Shown here: positions 7,216 to 17,427 of the stretch, piece by piece
Layout of the letters: the number at the start of each line of letters is the position of its first letter
Numbering within the stretch: position 1 is the first letter of the stretch
NCBI GenBank assembly: GCA_030647325.1
Contig: JAUSJN010000034.1
Coordinates: 1 to 34,456 of the forward strand
Origin: Nanobdellota archaeon
GTDB taxonomy: Archaea > Nanobdellota > Nanobdellia > Woesearchaeales > GW2011-AR9
Reading direction: 5' to 3'
DNA: 34,456 nucleotides
The notes under the pieces: model-generated
The model's input: only the letters and a program-made list of their open reading frames with translations
Databases searched by the model: none
What the model was told of the DNA's origin: nothing
Translations under genes and position numbers: made by a program

Positions 7216-10200
7216 TTATTCTGCGGCTATCGGATCGATTTCAATAGATACTGGAACTTCTTCGATAGGAATATTCAACCTGGTGTTATCAAGTCGGGCA
7301 ATAATTTCCGGATCCGTCACCTGATTCTTGCCGAAGCGCAGAGGACCTACTCCCGTCCCTCTAGTGGTCCAGATCTGCTTCACTGCATCATAATCATATT
7401 CTTGGTCAGCTAAGCTAAAGACTCCTGTTTTTGTTTCTACCGCAACCGTCCTCGGAGTCGGTAAACCGATACTTTCAAGCATCTGCAGCTCTTGCGGCGA
7501 GGGCGAGAATTTAAAGTTGGAAGTAGCATCTCCATAGATGTGGTAATCATAACGGAATGCCAGCATCTCATCAGCAAGGCGACCGTCGTCAAGATGACCG
7601 TAATTCGGAGTGGATTTCAGATAATCCCAGGCTTTCCGCATGCCTGGATCATTAGTTGTCCGGACATAATTCACCCAAGCATCTCTCTGTGTCTGATCCA
7701 ATAATGTAGCAAAAGCATGGTGTGTTGTCTCATGTCCGGCCAAGAGCTTCAATTGTTCCTGCGCCAATAATCTTTTAGCCTCTTCCACATCAGTACCTTT
7801 ATATTTGTGAGCGGCTTTTGCCTGATCCAAGACCGATTTTTCATCGGTGAAAATCTGATATCTGATACCTCCTATATCATCTCCTATTTCTTCATAAGCA
7901 CCTAGCACAGAGCTCTGTCTCACACTCACTTGATTGTGGGTCAATCGCAGAGGCTCTACCCCTCTTTTCTTGAACCTTTGATGCAATTCTTTCAAGATAG
8001 GATTAGTCTCAATTCCTTGTACTTCTGGACCTAAGCCGCTTAGGGCGTTATAAGAATCTACAAACCCTTGATGCGATCCGTGGACATTGACGCCTATATC
8101 ATCAAAGTCCGGACCTGCAGCGAGGATGGTGACCTTTTTATCGTTTGCAATCTCATGCAGATATAGTTTTCCTTTAGATACATCATCTATCACTTTAGGT
8201 GAAAGCTTACTGACATCGTTGAGAAATCTCTCTTTAAGCTGGGGATTGGTATTTAGTGCCCCTATGATCAGGTCTTTATCTACACCTTCTGGTACACTGC
8301 CGGTAGCACCTCCAACAAATTTTCCTCTGACTGAATAAATATCACCTGCTTCATCAATGATGTAGAAGTTTGCTTCCGAGCGGACTAAGATACCGCCATC
8401 ATGCCGGTAAGCTTCAAGAACATTTATAGCACCAGTATACCATTCAGGAGCGACATATTCGCTGAAATAAAATCTCTGCCTTGGCGCGCCAAACTCTGTA
8501 AGAGGAACGTTTAGCCTGGCCGCCTCCAAGTGCGCCAGATCCTGTGGATTAATGACTTGCTTTTTTCCAAAGCCAAGAAGTCCTTTGGTGGTCCAGCCTT
8601 CATCTGTAGAATACAGATATTCTTTGCCTCCCAACGTAAAAGCATTATCCTCCTTTCTGGCAGCAAAGGTGCTCCCTAGAGGAACAGTCTCTCCTCTTCC
8701 CACTACATCGAGTAAATTATCCTTTACTTTGCCTGGATCTACTTTTGCACCGGTGCGTTTTATACTTACAGCACCGACAAAATCCTCTACCACGAGCTTT
8801 TCAATTGCTGTTTGATCCAGTGTTGTCATACTGGAGATGGTAGGAATAAGTTCTGTCTTAGTAGTCGCGCCGCTGCTTATGTCTACAGTGGTCAAATATT
8901 TTTTATTCCCTTCAATGGTGACTAAACCTACCTGCTCTACGCCTTCTTTAGTTCTGGTGATCCGAAGCACTTCCCCATTCTCGAGGCTGTCATAGGCTCT
9001 TTGAGCAGCGATGTAATTACTAACAAATCCTTCCGGCCCTTCCTTAAATTTTCCTAAATTTTGTTCTGCAGCAGGTGCTCTTTCAGGGAAATGCGTCTCC
9101 GTCTTTGGAACCTCTCCGACGCCAGAGATTGTCGGAGTAGGAGCTTCAGGAATTTCCGGAACTCTGCAGGCAGCTCCGTAAATCGCTCCGCCGGCAATCA
9201 CGCAACCCTCAACTGTTGTTGATACTCCCTCTGGTTCAAACCGCCAGTCAGCGACATCAATCACAACTATATCGCCTGCTTCATGTTGTACTCCCCTGAT
9301 CAATTGAGGTTCAGTGAGGACTAAAGCTTGTTGATCTCCAGTGATCCAGCCCGCTTCCACTGCGTTCTGAACCTCGGTGTTAAACTTATTCAATTTCGCT
9401 TCTATATCATACTGAAACATTTCATCAGTAGTTAACTCAAAGAGCGGTTTTCCTTCAACTTTCTGAGAAACAAGATACGGGATTCCATCAACTTCATAGA
9501 TACCATAATATTCAGGACAAGAAAAGAATTGACAAACTTCCCGCGCATTTTCAAATTCCGTGAAAAGGCCGTCTACATTGTCACGCACATTTCCTCGCAG
9601 AGGTATTTCTCCAGCTTTTGTTTTGGCGGTCTTGAAAGCAAGATCTTCGCCTACACCGGGCAGGTTGCCTTCAAAGACTACTCCCACTGAACCTTCCCCT
9701 ATTTTTCCTGTAAAGGCAGCATCCGCAGTTTTTACTTCAACGGTGGGGTGATTTCTTTTTATTGATTCTACATCCACGCGCTGCTGGGTATATCCTCGCT
9801 TTATGACTGAAACCTCATCGGCAACCGCAGCCTGATACGCTGGACTAGTGGAAGGAATGCAGGCAGCTCCTCCAGCCAATGCACCACCGATGGAACAGGC
9901 TGGCAGCTCAATACCAAGATCTTCCGGAAGCTGGTCAGGAACTCCGATGATTTCTTTCTCTGGGAAAGCGTTCAGCTCTTCGATAAATAATTCTTGTATG
10001 ATCTCGTTATCATCGACTTCTTTGTTAAACCATAACTTTCTTTCCTGTTTCCAATTGCCGTCGGCACCTCGGAAATATCTTTTTCCTTCCAGCTCGTACA
10101 CCCCTTCTCCAAGATGGGTCGCTTTGGTAGGCCGTTTATAGCCAGGAGGAAGAACACCCATCTCTTTCAACAATTTTAATTCATCATTACTGGGAGTAAA

Positions 10201-13200
10201 AGCAAATTCAGTCAACTCTGGTTTGCCAAAAGCGTGACCGTCCATTCTATATGTAAAGAGCTCTTCTACAATGTGATCTTCCGAAAATCCTAACTCACGA
10301 AGGCCTTGCGCGGCATTCTGGAAGTTAGGATCGCGTCGTACAAAATTAGACCAAACTTCCTTCTGCGCGGGAGGAAGGTGGGTTTGGAAAGCATGGTGAT
10401 AGGTCTCATGTCCTGCCAACGTTTTAATCTGCTTTTGCGCGATAAGCTGTTTCGCTTCTTCAAGGTTATTTCCTGTATAGCCAAAGAATTCCTTTGCATG
10501 GACAAATACTTCGTCATCGTTCTTGAACTGCCTATAGAACATACCTCCATTTTCATAGAAACCCACTACTCCGGATTTACTCGCGCTGCTGGTGCTAAGA
10601 CCAGGATTAGTCAAACGTGGTTCAGGAGTTCCTGTCGCCGCAAACTGTTGATGTAAATATTGAAGAACTGGATTTTCTTGGGTGGTTCTTTCATAGCTTT
10701 GTATGTATTGAGCATGGGAACCATGGGCATTGATCAACTGGTCATCAAAAGCAGGATTTGCTCCATGGACAGGTAAACCTTCCGTTGCAGGATCACGCAG
10801 TAATTCTTCTACATCATTATAATACCCCTCTGGCGCTGCATCCAGAGTAACAGCAGGAGTTACCGCTCTTGCTCCAGAAACAGGTGCTTCTGGAATAGCA
10901 ACTTCCGGAACTCTGCAGGCAGCTCCATAAATCGCTCCGCCGGCAATTACGCAAGCATCTACCTGATCGGATACTCCTATTCCTGTTCTTTCATTTTTTA
11001 TCTGCCAAATCTCACGACCATTTATTTCAAAGCCCTCGCCGGCCATGATATCACCCAATTTATTATTGTAAACTTCATCAATCGTAGCAGGATCTCCAGG
11101 GACGGCAAAGCCGGCATCAATAAGTTTTGCTTGCAATTTCCCTTCCGGTGTTGTGATGACTATAACATTATTCCAATGGAAATCAGCAATTTCAATATTT
11201 TCTGATTTGAGTACCTCAATAAGTTCTTCTACAGCATTTTGTACATCATCTAATTCTCCTTCATTCCTTGCTCTCCTAAGGACTCTTTGCGCTTCCTTAA
11301 GTTCCGCTGGATTTTTAGAAGTTCTATAACGAGAAGAATAGGTCTCGTATTCTGCTCTGGCATCTAGAGATAATCTATCTAAAATCGTTTCTTCCAGGCT
11401 TTTTCCTTCTAATTTTTCAGCGATGTAATATGTTTCTTCTGCCTGATACACCCGCGGAGCAGCGTCTCTCTCAGCAAGGCGATTTAAGTAATCAGACTGC
11501 TCGGGAAAAGAGTTGACGATGCCTTCCAGCCCTGGGTCAGTGTTCCGTACTTTTATGATAGCCGGCTTATCAACTCCGGGCAGGTTTACACGCGCTGCTT
11601 CTGGGATTTCCAGAACGACACCTTCTCCGCCGCGGCCGACAAACAATTCTTCTTTTTTGACGAGCGTTTCCAAAGCAGATTCTTCTAGACGCACACCTTG
11701 GCGTGTATCTAACACATCAACAATATCATTCCAATCATCTTGTCCTGGGACGCGCGGAGGAAGCTTAATTTCAGGAGCTTCTTCAAGTTTAGCTGATGGA
11801 GTTTCTGCAACAGTTCTGCAGGCAGCCAATCCATAAATCGCAGCAGCAGCAAGACTGCAACTATCGACAGCATCAGAGACTAAACTCTCTGGAGTTACTT
11901 CGCCGACTGCTTCCAATCTTCTTGCTTTCACATCATTAGCAGCTGCATACTCGCTGTCGGCAAGAACTTCGAAAAGCTGATCTTCCAATTCCGCCTCTGC
12001 ACGTGCATCGCTGGTGTCCATTCTCAGCAGGAGCTGATTTCCTTCTTCAACCTCTATCCGCAGCTGCGCAGGAGCTTCTTCAGGAACTTCAAATTTTAAT
12101 CCTGTTCCTTCCGGCTCTAGACGTACGGCAGGATTGCTGGCTAGGTCATCAATCTTCCAGACTCCATCTGCGCCGACCGCATCATATACTTCATCCCCGC
12201 TTCCGGAAACTTGCGCCTGCTGTAATCTCTCTCGGATCGCATTTTTACTTCGTTCAACTTTTCTATCAAGATATGCGTCATCTAATTTTTCCGCAGCAAC
12301 TTCCAAACTTTCTTTTGCCGCATCTAATCTTGCTCGGGAAAGAACTGCTTCCGGCGTGTCACCTACTAGTCTGGCCTTGCCGCTCGCGTCAGCGAAATTA
12401 TCTGCTGCTTTTCTGAAATCATTTTCTGCGGTAAGCACTTCTTCGCCTGGGCCGGCGCCAAATACTGTTCCAAAAGTAGCATCCCAACCTTTACGCACTA
12501 CGCCGCGGTTTGGTCCGGCGAGATTGGAAACCCGCAACAGAGCATTCAGCTCATCAATGTTGTTAGCGGATTGCGTTATCGCTTGCTGTGCATCAGAAAT
12601 TGTGACTAACGATTGCCCTTCCGCAAGAGTATCTCCGCTGGCGCGTGCAGCGGTTAATTCCCGCTGCGCTTGGTTAAGATTTTGAGTTTGCGCAGCGATA
12701 GTATCAATTTCAAGATTTCTTGCTTTAGCAACATCACGGTCAAATTTTCCCAAAGGAGTATTCACTGCTCTCTTGATCTTTTGATATTTACTGGCCTGCT
12801 GTCCGGCTTTAATCTCAGCATCAAGAGCGGCTTTCGCAGCCTCTACTGCTTTCCTTGCTTCCGCGGCAGCTTCTACGGTATCGGCTGCTCTCTCTGCTGC
12901 TTTTGCTGCGGCAAATATTTCTCTGGAACCTTTCGAAGCAAATCTATATGCATCAACTGCTGTTCCAGCGGCATCGACTGCTTTCCTTACTTTACTTATT
13001 TTCTGTAAGAGATCAAATGCCACTAGGGGAGCGCCTACTACCACTTCGGCAACATCAAAGACAGCAAGCGCATCAAAACTGGCGATGGCCATATCCCTAA
13101 ATGTTTCTTCTGTCTCTCTTGTATATGTAACGCCGGTTCTCTCCAGACCGCCAGCAATAGATTTTCCAATCGTTTCACCAGTATAAACACCGATGATGTC

Positions 13201-16200
13201 CCCTAAAACATTCTGCTTTAGAGTATCAAGTTGAAGTTGCACATTCTTAGCTCCCGCGCAGTCAGGACAGGCCGCAACCGCTTCCTGATATTTTGCTGCC
13301 GCTTCTCCCGCAAGTTTACCCCGATTAAATCGCTGCACAGTCTCCGCATCTCTGGCGATGACGCTAAATTCAAGTTCACGCCGTTCTGCGGCATATTCTT
13401 GCTGGCGTTGATCAATAAAAGCAGACCTATCTAATACATTCATGGTCTGCATCAATTTCTTATCTCCTTCCGAAAAGATGGATCTGCTCAAGTCGAATTC
13501 TAACAAGACTACCGCCGGTTCATCACCGACACTGATCTGCAGCTGATCGGAAGAAGAAAGTACGCTCCCATCAGCGCCTCGAACAATTCCCGCTCGAGCA
13601 TCAGCAAAAGCTTGACTGGCAGAAAGACCTTTCTTTTCGTAATCTCTGAGCTTACCCCGCAAACTATGGAGCTGCTGTATTTGCCGTTCCTGTTCCTCAA
13701 AAGCTTGTTGATCAAGATCATCTCTAACTTTAGTAATACCTAACGCATCGGCAGCTGCTTTCTCTGAACTGTCAGTGAGAAAACCAAATGAGGCCTCCGC
13801 TAACCTACCTGCTCCGGTAACTGTGCCGAGAGCTCCGGCAGTACTGGTAAGATCAAAATTTAATCCTTTCCAAGCTCGGGAAATTTCTTTTCCTGCTCCA
13901 AGATCTTCTGCCTCTGTTTTCAACCGCGCTTGATGAGCAGCTTTTTCTAAGTCCTTTTCACGCTGTTCTAACACCCGGTTAGCATAGTCAGTCCGGGCCA
14001 GCCGCGCTTTTTTCAATTTCACTAACTCTGGATCCAGCAACGCTTCAGGGACTTCCTCAATCCCTTTCAGCTTTTGCGCCAATTCGGGATTATCTGCTTC
14101 AATTCCTTGTAACATCGCGCCGGCTTCGTTGCCGTAACCATAATTGTACAGCAAGGCTACCTGATCAAGGGTTTCATCTCTTTGCTGGCGTACTGCGCGC
14201 CCGGCAATATCTTGAGAAACCTTATCTGATATTACGCTTTGTCCTGCTAAAACAGATACATCTATGGTCTCAAGCACGACTACATTTCCATCTTTATCTT
14301 TCCCTAATCTTACTACTTCCTTGATGCCCTCTTGCGTCGCTAGGTTCGGTCCGCTGAGGATAGTATTCACTTCTTGGTATTTTCCTGCCGAGAGAGCGAT
14401 TTCTGCAGCGACATCATCTTTTCCTTCTAACCGATATTTTTCTATGAGAGCCTGGTTCTGTGATTCAAATGCCTTGAGGTTGGTATTTAACTGCTCAACT
14501 TTTCTTTCAGTTTCAGTTGTAGCTTGAGCGTCGAACCGGAAATCTTCTCGAAGTTGATAAATCTCTGAATCTAATTTATTATCAAAAAAATCGCGGGGCG
14601 CATGTTTATTGATGAGGGAGATGACATACCCTGGATCGGCCTCATACCTCTCCCAATCAATTGCTTTGAATACTGCTCCTCCACCACCGCCACCCAACCA
14701 TTCTTTTTCTAACTTAGCGCGAATCTCAGAACGATAACCATTCACTCTTCCCTTCTGGACTCCTAAAGTATGAGATAAACCTACTTTTCTTTTTTCACCA
14801 CTATCAATTCTTCTTTTAGTATCTTCCAGTTCTTTTTTATCCGTGGCATCAATACCTTTATCTTCCCTTTTTGCTCTCTCATCAGCTTCTCTCTTCAGCT
14901 TATCTATTTCCGCTTTTACAACCAAGGCTTTCCAGCGGTTGTAATTTGCCGTCCTGGTCTTCAGGATTTTATTCTCTTCTTCTTTAGCGGCCTTGAGATC
15001 TTTTTCACTGACTGAACAGTATGATGTACCTTGACAGGCAGCCAGAAGACCTTCAACTTCCTTCACCCGCATCCGGGATAAATCCCATTTTGCCCTGGTA
15101 AGCTCATCCACATCTGCGCCCAAGCCTTTGTTGACGATCTGCTGGTATTTCTCAGCATCTTCCCTAGTCTTAAAATTCCCAAAGGCATCCAGTTCAATTC
15201 CGTATTTCTTATACGACTCTTTCGCTTTCTGAGTTGTTTCAATAATAGTCTGAAGTTCCCGTGCATATTTCTGATCAGAGATAGCATCAAGGTTCAAGCC
15301 ACTTTCCAGCAGGAATTTTTTCTTTAACGCTGCATATCCCGGATCATCTTTCTCAAACGAAAGCGTCGATAATTCATTGAATTTTCCTTCTTCAATCAAG
15401 CCAGCCAAGCGGTTGACTTCAGCAGCATTCTGTTCTGATACCAGGACTGCTTCGTTGCCTAAGGCCTTACCGATGGTAAGCGGATATTCTATTTTTTTGA
15501 CGGCGGCTTCAGGATTTTTTGGATCAACAAACTCATAAGCAGCTCCTAATTCAGCCGTGCTTGGATCGCGGGAGAGTTTAAAATTACATTCTAATTCTCC
15601 GCAAGGAACAGAAACCAACAGATTGTTGCCGATGGAAACTTCTTGACCATCTTGTAGAATCTGCTTGCTCAGAAATCCTAAGTCCTGTCGGCTTGGCTCA
15701 AATTTTATTTTTCCCTTTTCATCCACATCTACAGTGAGCCGCACACTGCCGCGATTTGCTCCAGTAAAAACTCCCTGGATCCCCGTTTCCTGAGCGATAT
15801 GGATTGATTTCTGAATGACCATCGCTTCCCCGGCGTGACAATCAAAGCATTCTGCTCTCAGTACATCGGCTTGATCCGGACGGAAATTATCGTGGGTGAC
15901 TTTAATTACCGCTCCGTCTTGATTGGTAGATATACCTTCCTTGAATTGATCATTCTTAAATTCGGCCTGGCCGCGGACATTGGTCTGGGTTCTCGCCGAA
16001 AACTGGGCATCTAATTCTGACAGGCCATTTAGACCTCGGTAACTGAAGGTATCTTGGAGCGGTTTGGCGGAATTGCCACGAGCATCGTAAAGACTTACTG
16101 CTACGGCACCTTTGGAAGTGACGGTTATCGCTTTAGAATCAGTATCCTTGTTGATCCATACTTCAGCATTATTTCCTTGCAATGGCGGCTGGGCTGGCTT

Positions 16201-17427
16201 GCGTAATTGTCGAGCTTGTTCACGAAGCTGTTCTGCTTTGTTTTCTTCAGTAGGCTGAGGCTTGCTCGGATCTAGATAAAATGAAGAAGCAGAAGAGACT
16301 TGATCAAGATTTATTTTTAAGATACTTGCTTTGCTTTTATCTTTATCAGCCAGATAACGAGCATCCCATTGCCCTTGCGTAGATACGCCGATACAAGCTC
16401 CTGCTTCCGGACAAGCATTCTTATCGACGACGACGGTCTGTTTTCCTCCGAGACCGACATCCCATGCTTGAATTTTGGTTTCTTTTTTGCTATAACGTCC
16501 GTCCAAGAATAATCTGGAGGTGATTACCTCAGCATTCTCAGCATCAAGATCGCCATTGTAACTTATGATCAACTTTCCGTCATGATTGATAAACTGCGCA
16601 TAATCCCCTTTGGTGTTGACTAATCCTGAGGCAGGCCCATCAACAGTCACTTTTCCTGCATCAAAGGTGAAGGTGACTTGCGCGTCAGCAGGAATCTCAA
16701 ATCGCTGCTGCCCGGTAGGGAGTTGAAAGGTAAAGCTTCCTTTTTCCCGATCATAAGAGACAGTTTTAGCCTCAGCGCCGGCGACAGAAACTTTTTGTTC
16801 TTTCTCTTCAATTTTTCTGGAGATCTCAAAACCGCCGGCGGTGGAAGTGATGCCGGTGATCGATTGATCGTCCTTAAATTCAGCCAGCACTAAATTGGTC
16901 AATCCATTCTTGAGCATCCCTTTTTCCTGGTCAAAGGAAAAATCATCAGCGATCTGATCAAATTTATAGGGAGCGCTGAAGGTGTTGATGAAATATTGCT
17001 GCGCCGCGTTTTTTTCAGCAGTTCCTTTCTGTAAAAAATCGTGTAATCCAGTCGGCTGTTTAAAGAAAACCGTATCTGCTTGCCCATTCGCTCCCCAGTT
17101 GGCAGGGTCAGCATAATATTGTTCAGCAAATTCTTGCTGGTAATTTTTTAGGTCTCCTAAATATATTCCCTGCTGCTGTGGCGGCAAGTGATTGAAATTT
17201 TCCAGAGTCGGATTGGGCACCTTGGCTAGATCCGCCGCGGTAGGGTTAGGTAGATTATTGAAATTTTCCGGAGTCGGATCATTATTGAAGGCATTTTCAT
17301 ATTGAACTTCCTGATCCTGTGGAGAAGATTGATCCGAGGGAAATTCATCCACTGCCAGAGAGAAAGGACTGATAAACATAAGATAGATGAAAAATAGTGC
17401 AGCTAATTGGTTTATTTTATTTTTCAT
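7216..17427 (-). CDS. Giant secreted multidomain protein (3403 aa) with kinase-like and HExxH metalloprotease-like domains
   Basis: A signal peptide (residues 1-25, FFIYLMFISPFSLA) directs secretion. Residues 30-90 hold N-P-T repeats. About 130-650 is beta-rich with a lone CxxCH (C527, C530). About 680-1850 is mostly charged helix and coiled coil with a six-Gly linker. Then follow kinase-like domain 1 (loop VGRGGEGVV at 1930-1938, K1959, D2082 with N2087, D2104); metalloprotease-like domain 1 (H2340-E-T-Y-H2344, third ligand probably E2389); kinase-like domain 2 (G2577-E-G-S-V-G, K2599, D2698, D2724, but the catalytic Asn is replaced); and metalloprotease-like domain 2 (H3232-E-T-T-H3236, E3287). 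A CVIAGGAIYGAAC-type hairpin occurs four times between these domains. The gene overlaps the upstream pilin-like gene by 11 nt. The domain names come from motifs only; the overall role is unknown. Confidence 0.85.
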   Translation of the reverse strand: MKNKINQLAALFFIYLMFISPFSLAVDEFPSDQSSPQDQEVQYENAFNNDPTPENFNNLPNPTAADLAKVPNPTLENFNHLPPQQQGIYLGDLKNYQQEFAEQYYADPANWGANGQADTVFFKQPTGLHDFLQKGTAEKNAAQQYFINTFSAPYKFDQIADDFSFDQEKGMLKNGLTNLVLAEFKDDQSITGITSTAGGFEISRKIEEKEQKVSVAGAEAKTVSYDREKGSFTFQLPTGQQRFEIPADAQVTFTFDAGKVTVDGPASGLVNTKGDYAQFINHDGKLIISYNGDLDAENAEVITSRLFLDGRYSKKETKIQAWDVGLGGKQTVVVDKNACPEAGACIGVSTQGQWDARYLADKDKSKASILKINLDQVSSASSFYLDPSKPQPTEENKAEQLREQARQLRKPAQPPLQGNNAEVWINKDTDSKAITVTSKGAVAVSLYDARGNSAKPLQDTFSYRGLNGLSELDAQFSARTQTNVRGQAEFKNDQFKEGISTNQDGAVIKVTHDNFRPDQADVLRAECFDCHAGEAMVIQKSIHIAQETGIQGVFTGANRGSVRLTVDVDEKGKIKFEPSRQDLGFLSKQILQDGQEVSIGNNLLVSVPCGELECNFKLSRDPSTAELGAAYEFVDPKNPEAAVKKIEYPLTIGKALGNEAVLVSEQNAAEVNRLAGLIEEGKFNELSTLSFEKDDPGYAALKKKFLLESGLNLDAISDQKYARELQTIIETTQKAKESYKKYGIELDAFGNFKTREDAEKYQQIVNKGLGADVDELTRAKWDLSRMRVKEVEGLLAACQGTSYCSVSEKDLKAAKEEENKILKTRTANYNRWKALVVKAEIDKLKREADERAKREDKGIDATDKKELEDTKRRIDSGEKRKVGLSHTLGVQKGRVNGYRSEIRAKLEKEWLGGGGGGAVFKAIDWERYEADPGYVISLINKHAPRDFFDNKLDSEIYQLREDFRFDAQATTETERKVEQLNTNLKAFESQNQALIEKYRLEGKDDVAAEIALSAGKYQEVNTILSGPNLATQEGIKEVVRLGKDKDGNVVVLETIDVSVLAGQSVISDKVSQDIAGRAVRQQRDETLDQVALLYNYGYGNEAGAMLQGIEADNPELAQKLKGIEEVPEALLDPELVKLKKARLARTDYANRVLEQREKDLEKAAHQARLKTEAEDLGAGKEISRAWKGLNFDLTSTAGALGTVTGAGRLAEASFGFLTDSSEKAAADALGITKVRDDLDQQAFEEQERQIQQLHSLRGKLRDYEKKGLSASQAFADARAGIVRGADGSVLSSSDQLQISVGDEPAVVLLEFDLSRSIFSEGDKKLMQTMNVLDRSAFIDQRQQEYAAERRELEFSVIARDAETVQRFNRGKLAGEAAAKYQEAVAACPDCAGAKNVQLQLDTLKQNVLGDIIGVYTGETIGKSIAGGLERTGVTYTRETEETFRDMAIASFDALAVFDVAEVVVGAPLVAFDLLQKISKVRKAVDAAGTAVDAYRFASKGSREIFAAAKAAERAADTVEAAAEARKAVEAAKAALDAEIKAGQQASKYQKIKRAVNTPLGKFDRDVAKARNLEIDTIAAQTQNLNQAQRELTAARASGDTLAEGQSLVTISDAQQAITQSANNIDELNALLRVSNLAGPNRGVVRKGWDATFGTVFGAGPGEEVLTAENDFRKAADNFADASGKARLVGDTPEAVLSRARLDAAKESLEVAAEKLDDAYLDRKVERSKNAIRERLQQAQVSGSGDEVYDAVGADGVWKIDDLASNPAVRLEPEGTGLKFEVPEEAPAQLRIEVEEGNQLLLRMDTSDARAEAELEDQLFEVLADSEYAAANDVKARRLEAVGEVTPESLVSDAVDSCSLAAAAIYGLAACRTVAETPSAKLEEAPEIKLPPRVPGQDDWNDIVDVLDTRQGVRLEESALETLVKKEELFVGRGGEGVVLEIPEAARVNLPGVDKPAIIKVRNTDPGLEGIVNSFPEQSDYLNRLAERDAAPRVYQAEETYYIAEKLEGKSLEETILDRLSLDARAEYETYSSRYRTSKNPAELKEAQRVLRRARNEGELDDVQNAVEELIEVLKSENIEIADFHWNNVIVITTPEGKLQAKLIDAGFAVPGDPATIDEVYNNKLGDIMAGEGFEINGREIWQIKNERTGIGVSDQVDACVIAGGAIYGAACRVPEVAIPEAPVSGARAVTPAVTLDAAPEGYYNDVEELLRDPATEGLPVHGANPAFDDQLINAHGSHAQYIQSYERTTQENPVLQYLHQQFAATGTPEPRLTNPGLSTSSASKSGVVGFYENGGMFYRQFKNDDEVFVHAKEFFGYTGNNLEEAKQLIAQKQIKTLAGHETYHHAFQTHLPPAQKEVWSNFVRRDPNFQNAAQGLRELGFSEDHIVEELFTYRMDGHAFGKPELTEFAFTPSNDELKLLKEMGVLPPGYKRPTKATHLGEGVYELEGKRYFRGADGNWKQERKLWFNKEVDDNEIIQELFIEELNAFPEKEIIGVPDQLPEDLGIELPACSIGGALAGGAACIPSTSPAYQAAVADEVSVIKRGYTQQRVDVESIKRNHPTVEVKTADAAFTGKIGEGSVGVVFEGNLPGVGEDLAFKTAKTKAGEIPLRGNVRDNVDGLFTEFENAREVCQFFSCPEYYGIYEVDGIPYLVSQKVEGKPLFELTTDEMFQYDIEAKLNKFNTEVQNAVEAGWITGDQQALVLTEPQLIRGVQHEAGDIVVIDVADWRFEPEGVSTTVEGCVIAGGAIYGAACRVPEIPEAPTPTISGVGEVPKTETHFPERAPAAEQNLGKFKEGPEGFVSNYIAAQRAYDSLENGEVLRITRTKEGVEQVGLVTIEGNKKYLTTVDISSGATTKTELIPTISSMTTLDQTAIEKLVVEDFVGAVSIKRTGAKVDPGKVKDNLLDVVGRGETVPLGSTFAARKEDNAFTLGGKEYLYSTDEGWTTKGLLGFGKKQVINPQDLAHLEAARLNVPLTEFGAPRQRFYFSEYVAPEWYTGAINVLEAYRHDGGILVRSEANFYIIDEAGDIYSVRGKFVGGATGSVPEGVDKDLIIGALNTNPQLKERFLNDVSKLSPKVIDDVSKGKLYLHEIANDKKVTILAAGPDFDDIGVNVHGSHQGFVDSYNALSGLGPEVQGIETNPILKELHQRFKKRGVEPLRLTHNQVSVRQSSVLGAYEEIGDDIGGIRYQIFTDEKSVLDQAKAAHKYKGTDVEEAKRLLAQEQLKLLAGHETTHHAFATLLDQTQRDAWVNYVRTTNDPGMRKAWDYLKSTPNYGHLDDGRLADEMLAFRYDYHIYGDATSNFKFSPSPQELQMLESIGLPTPRTVAVETKTGVFSLADQEYDYDAVKQIWTTRGTGVGPLRFGKNQVTDPEIIARLDNTRLNIPIEEVPVSIEIDPIAAE

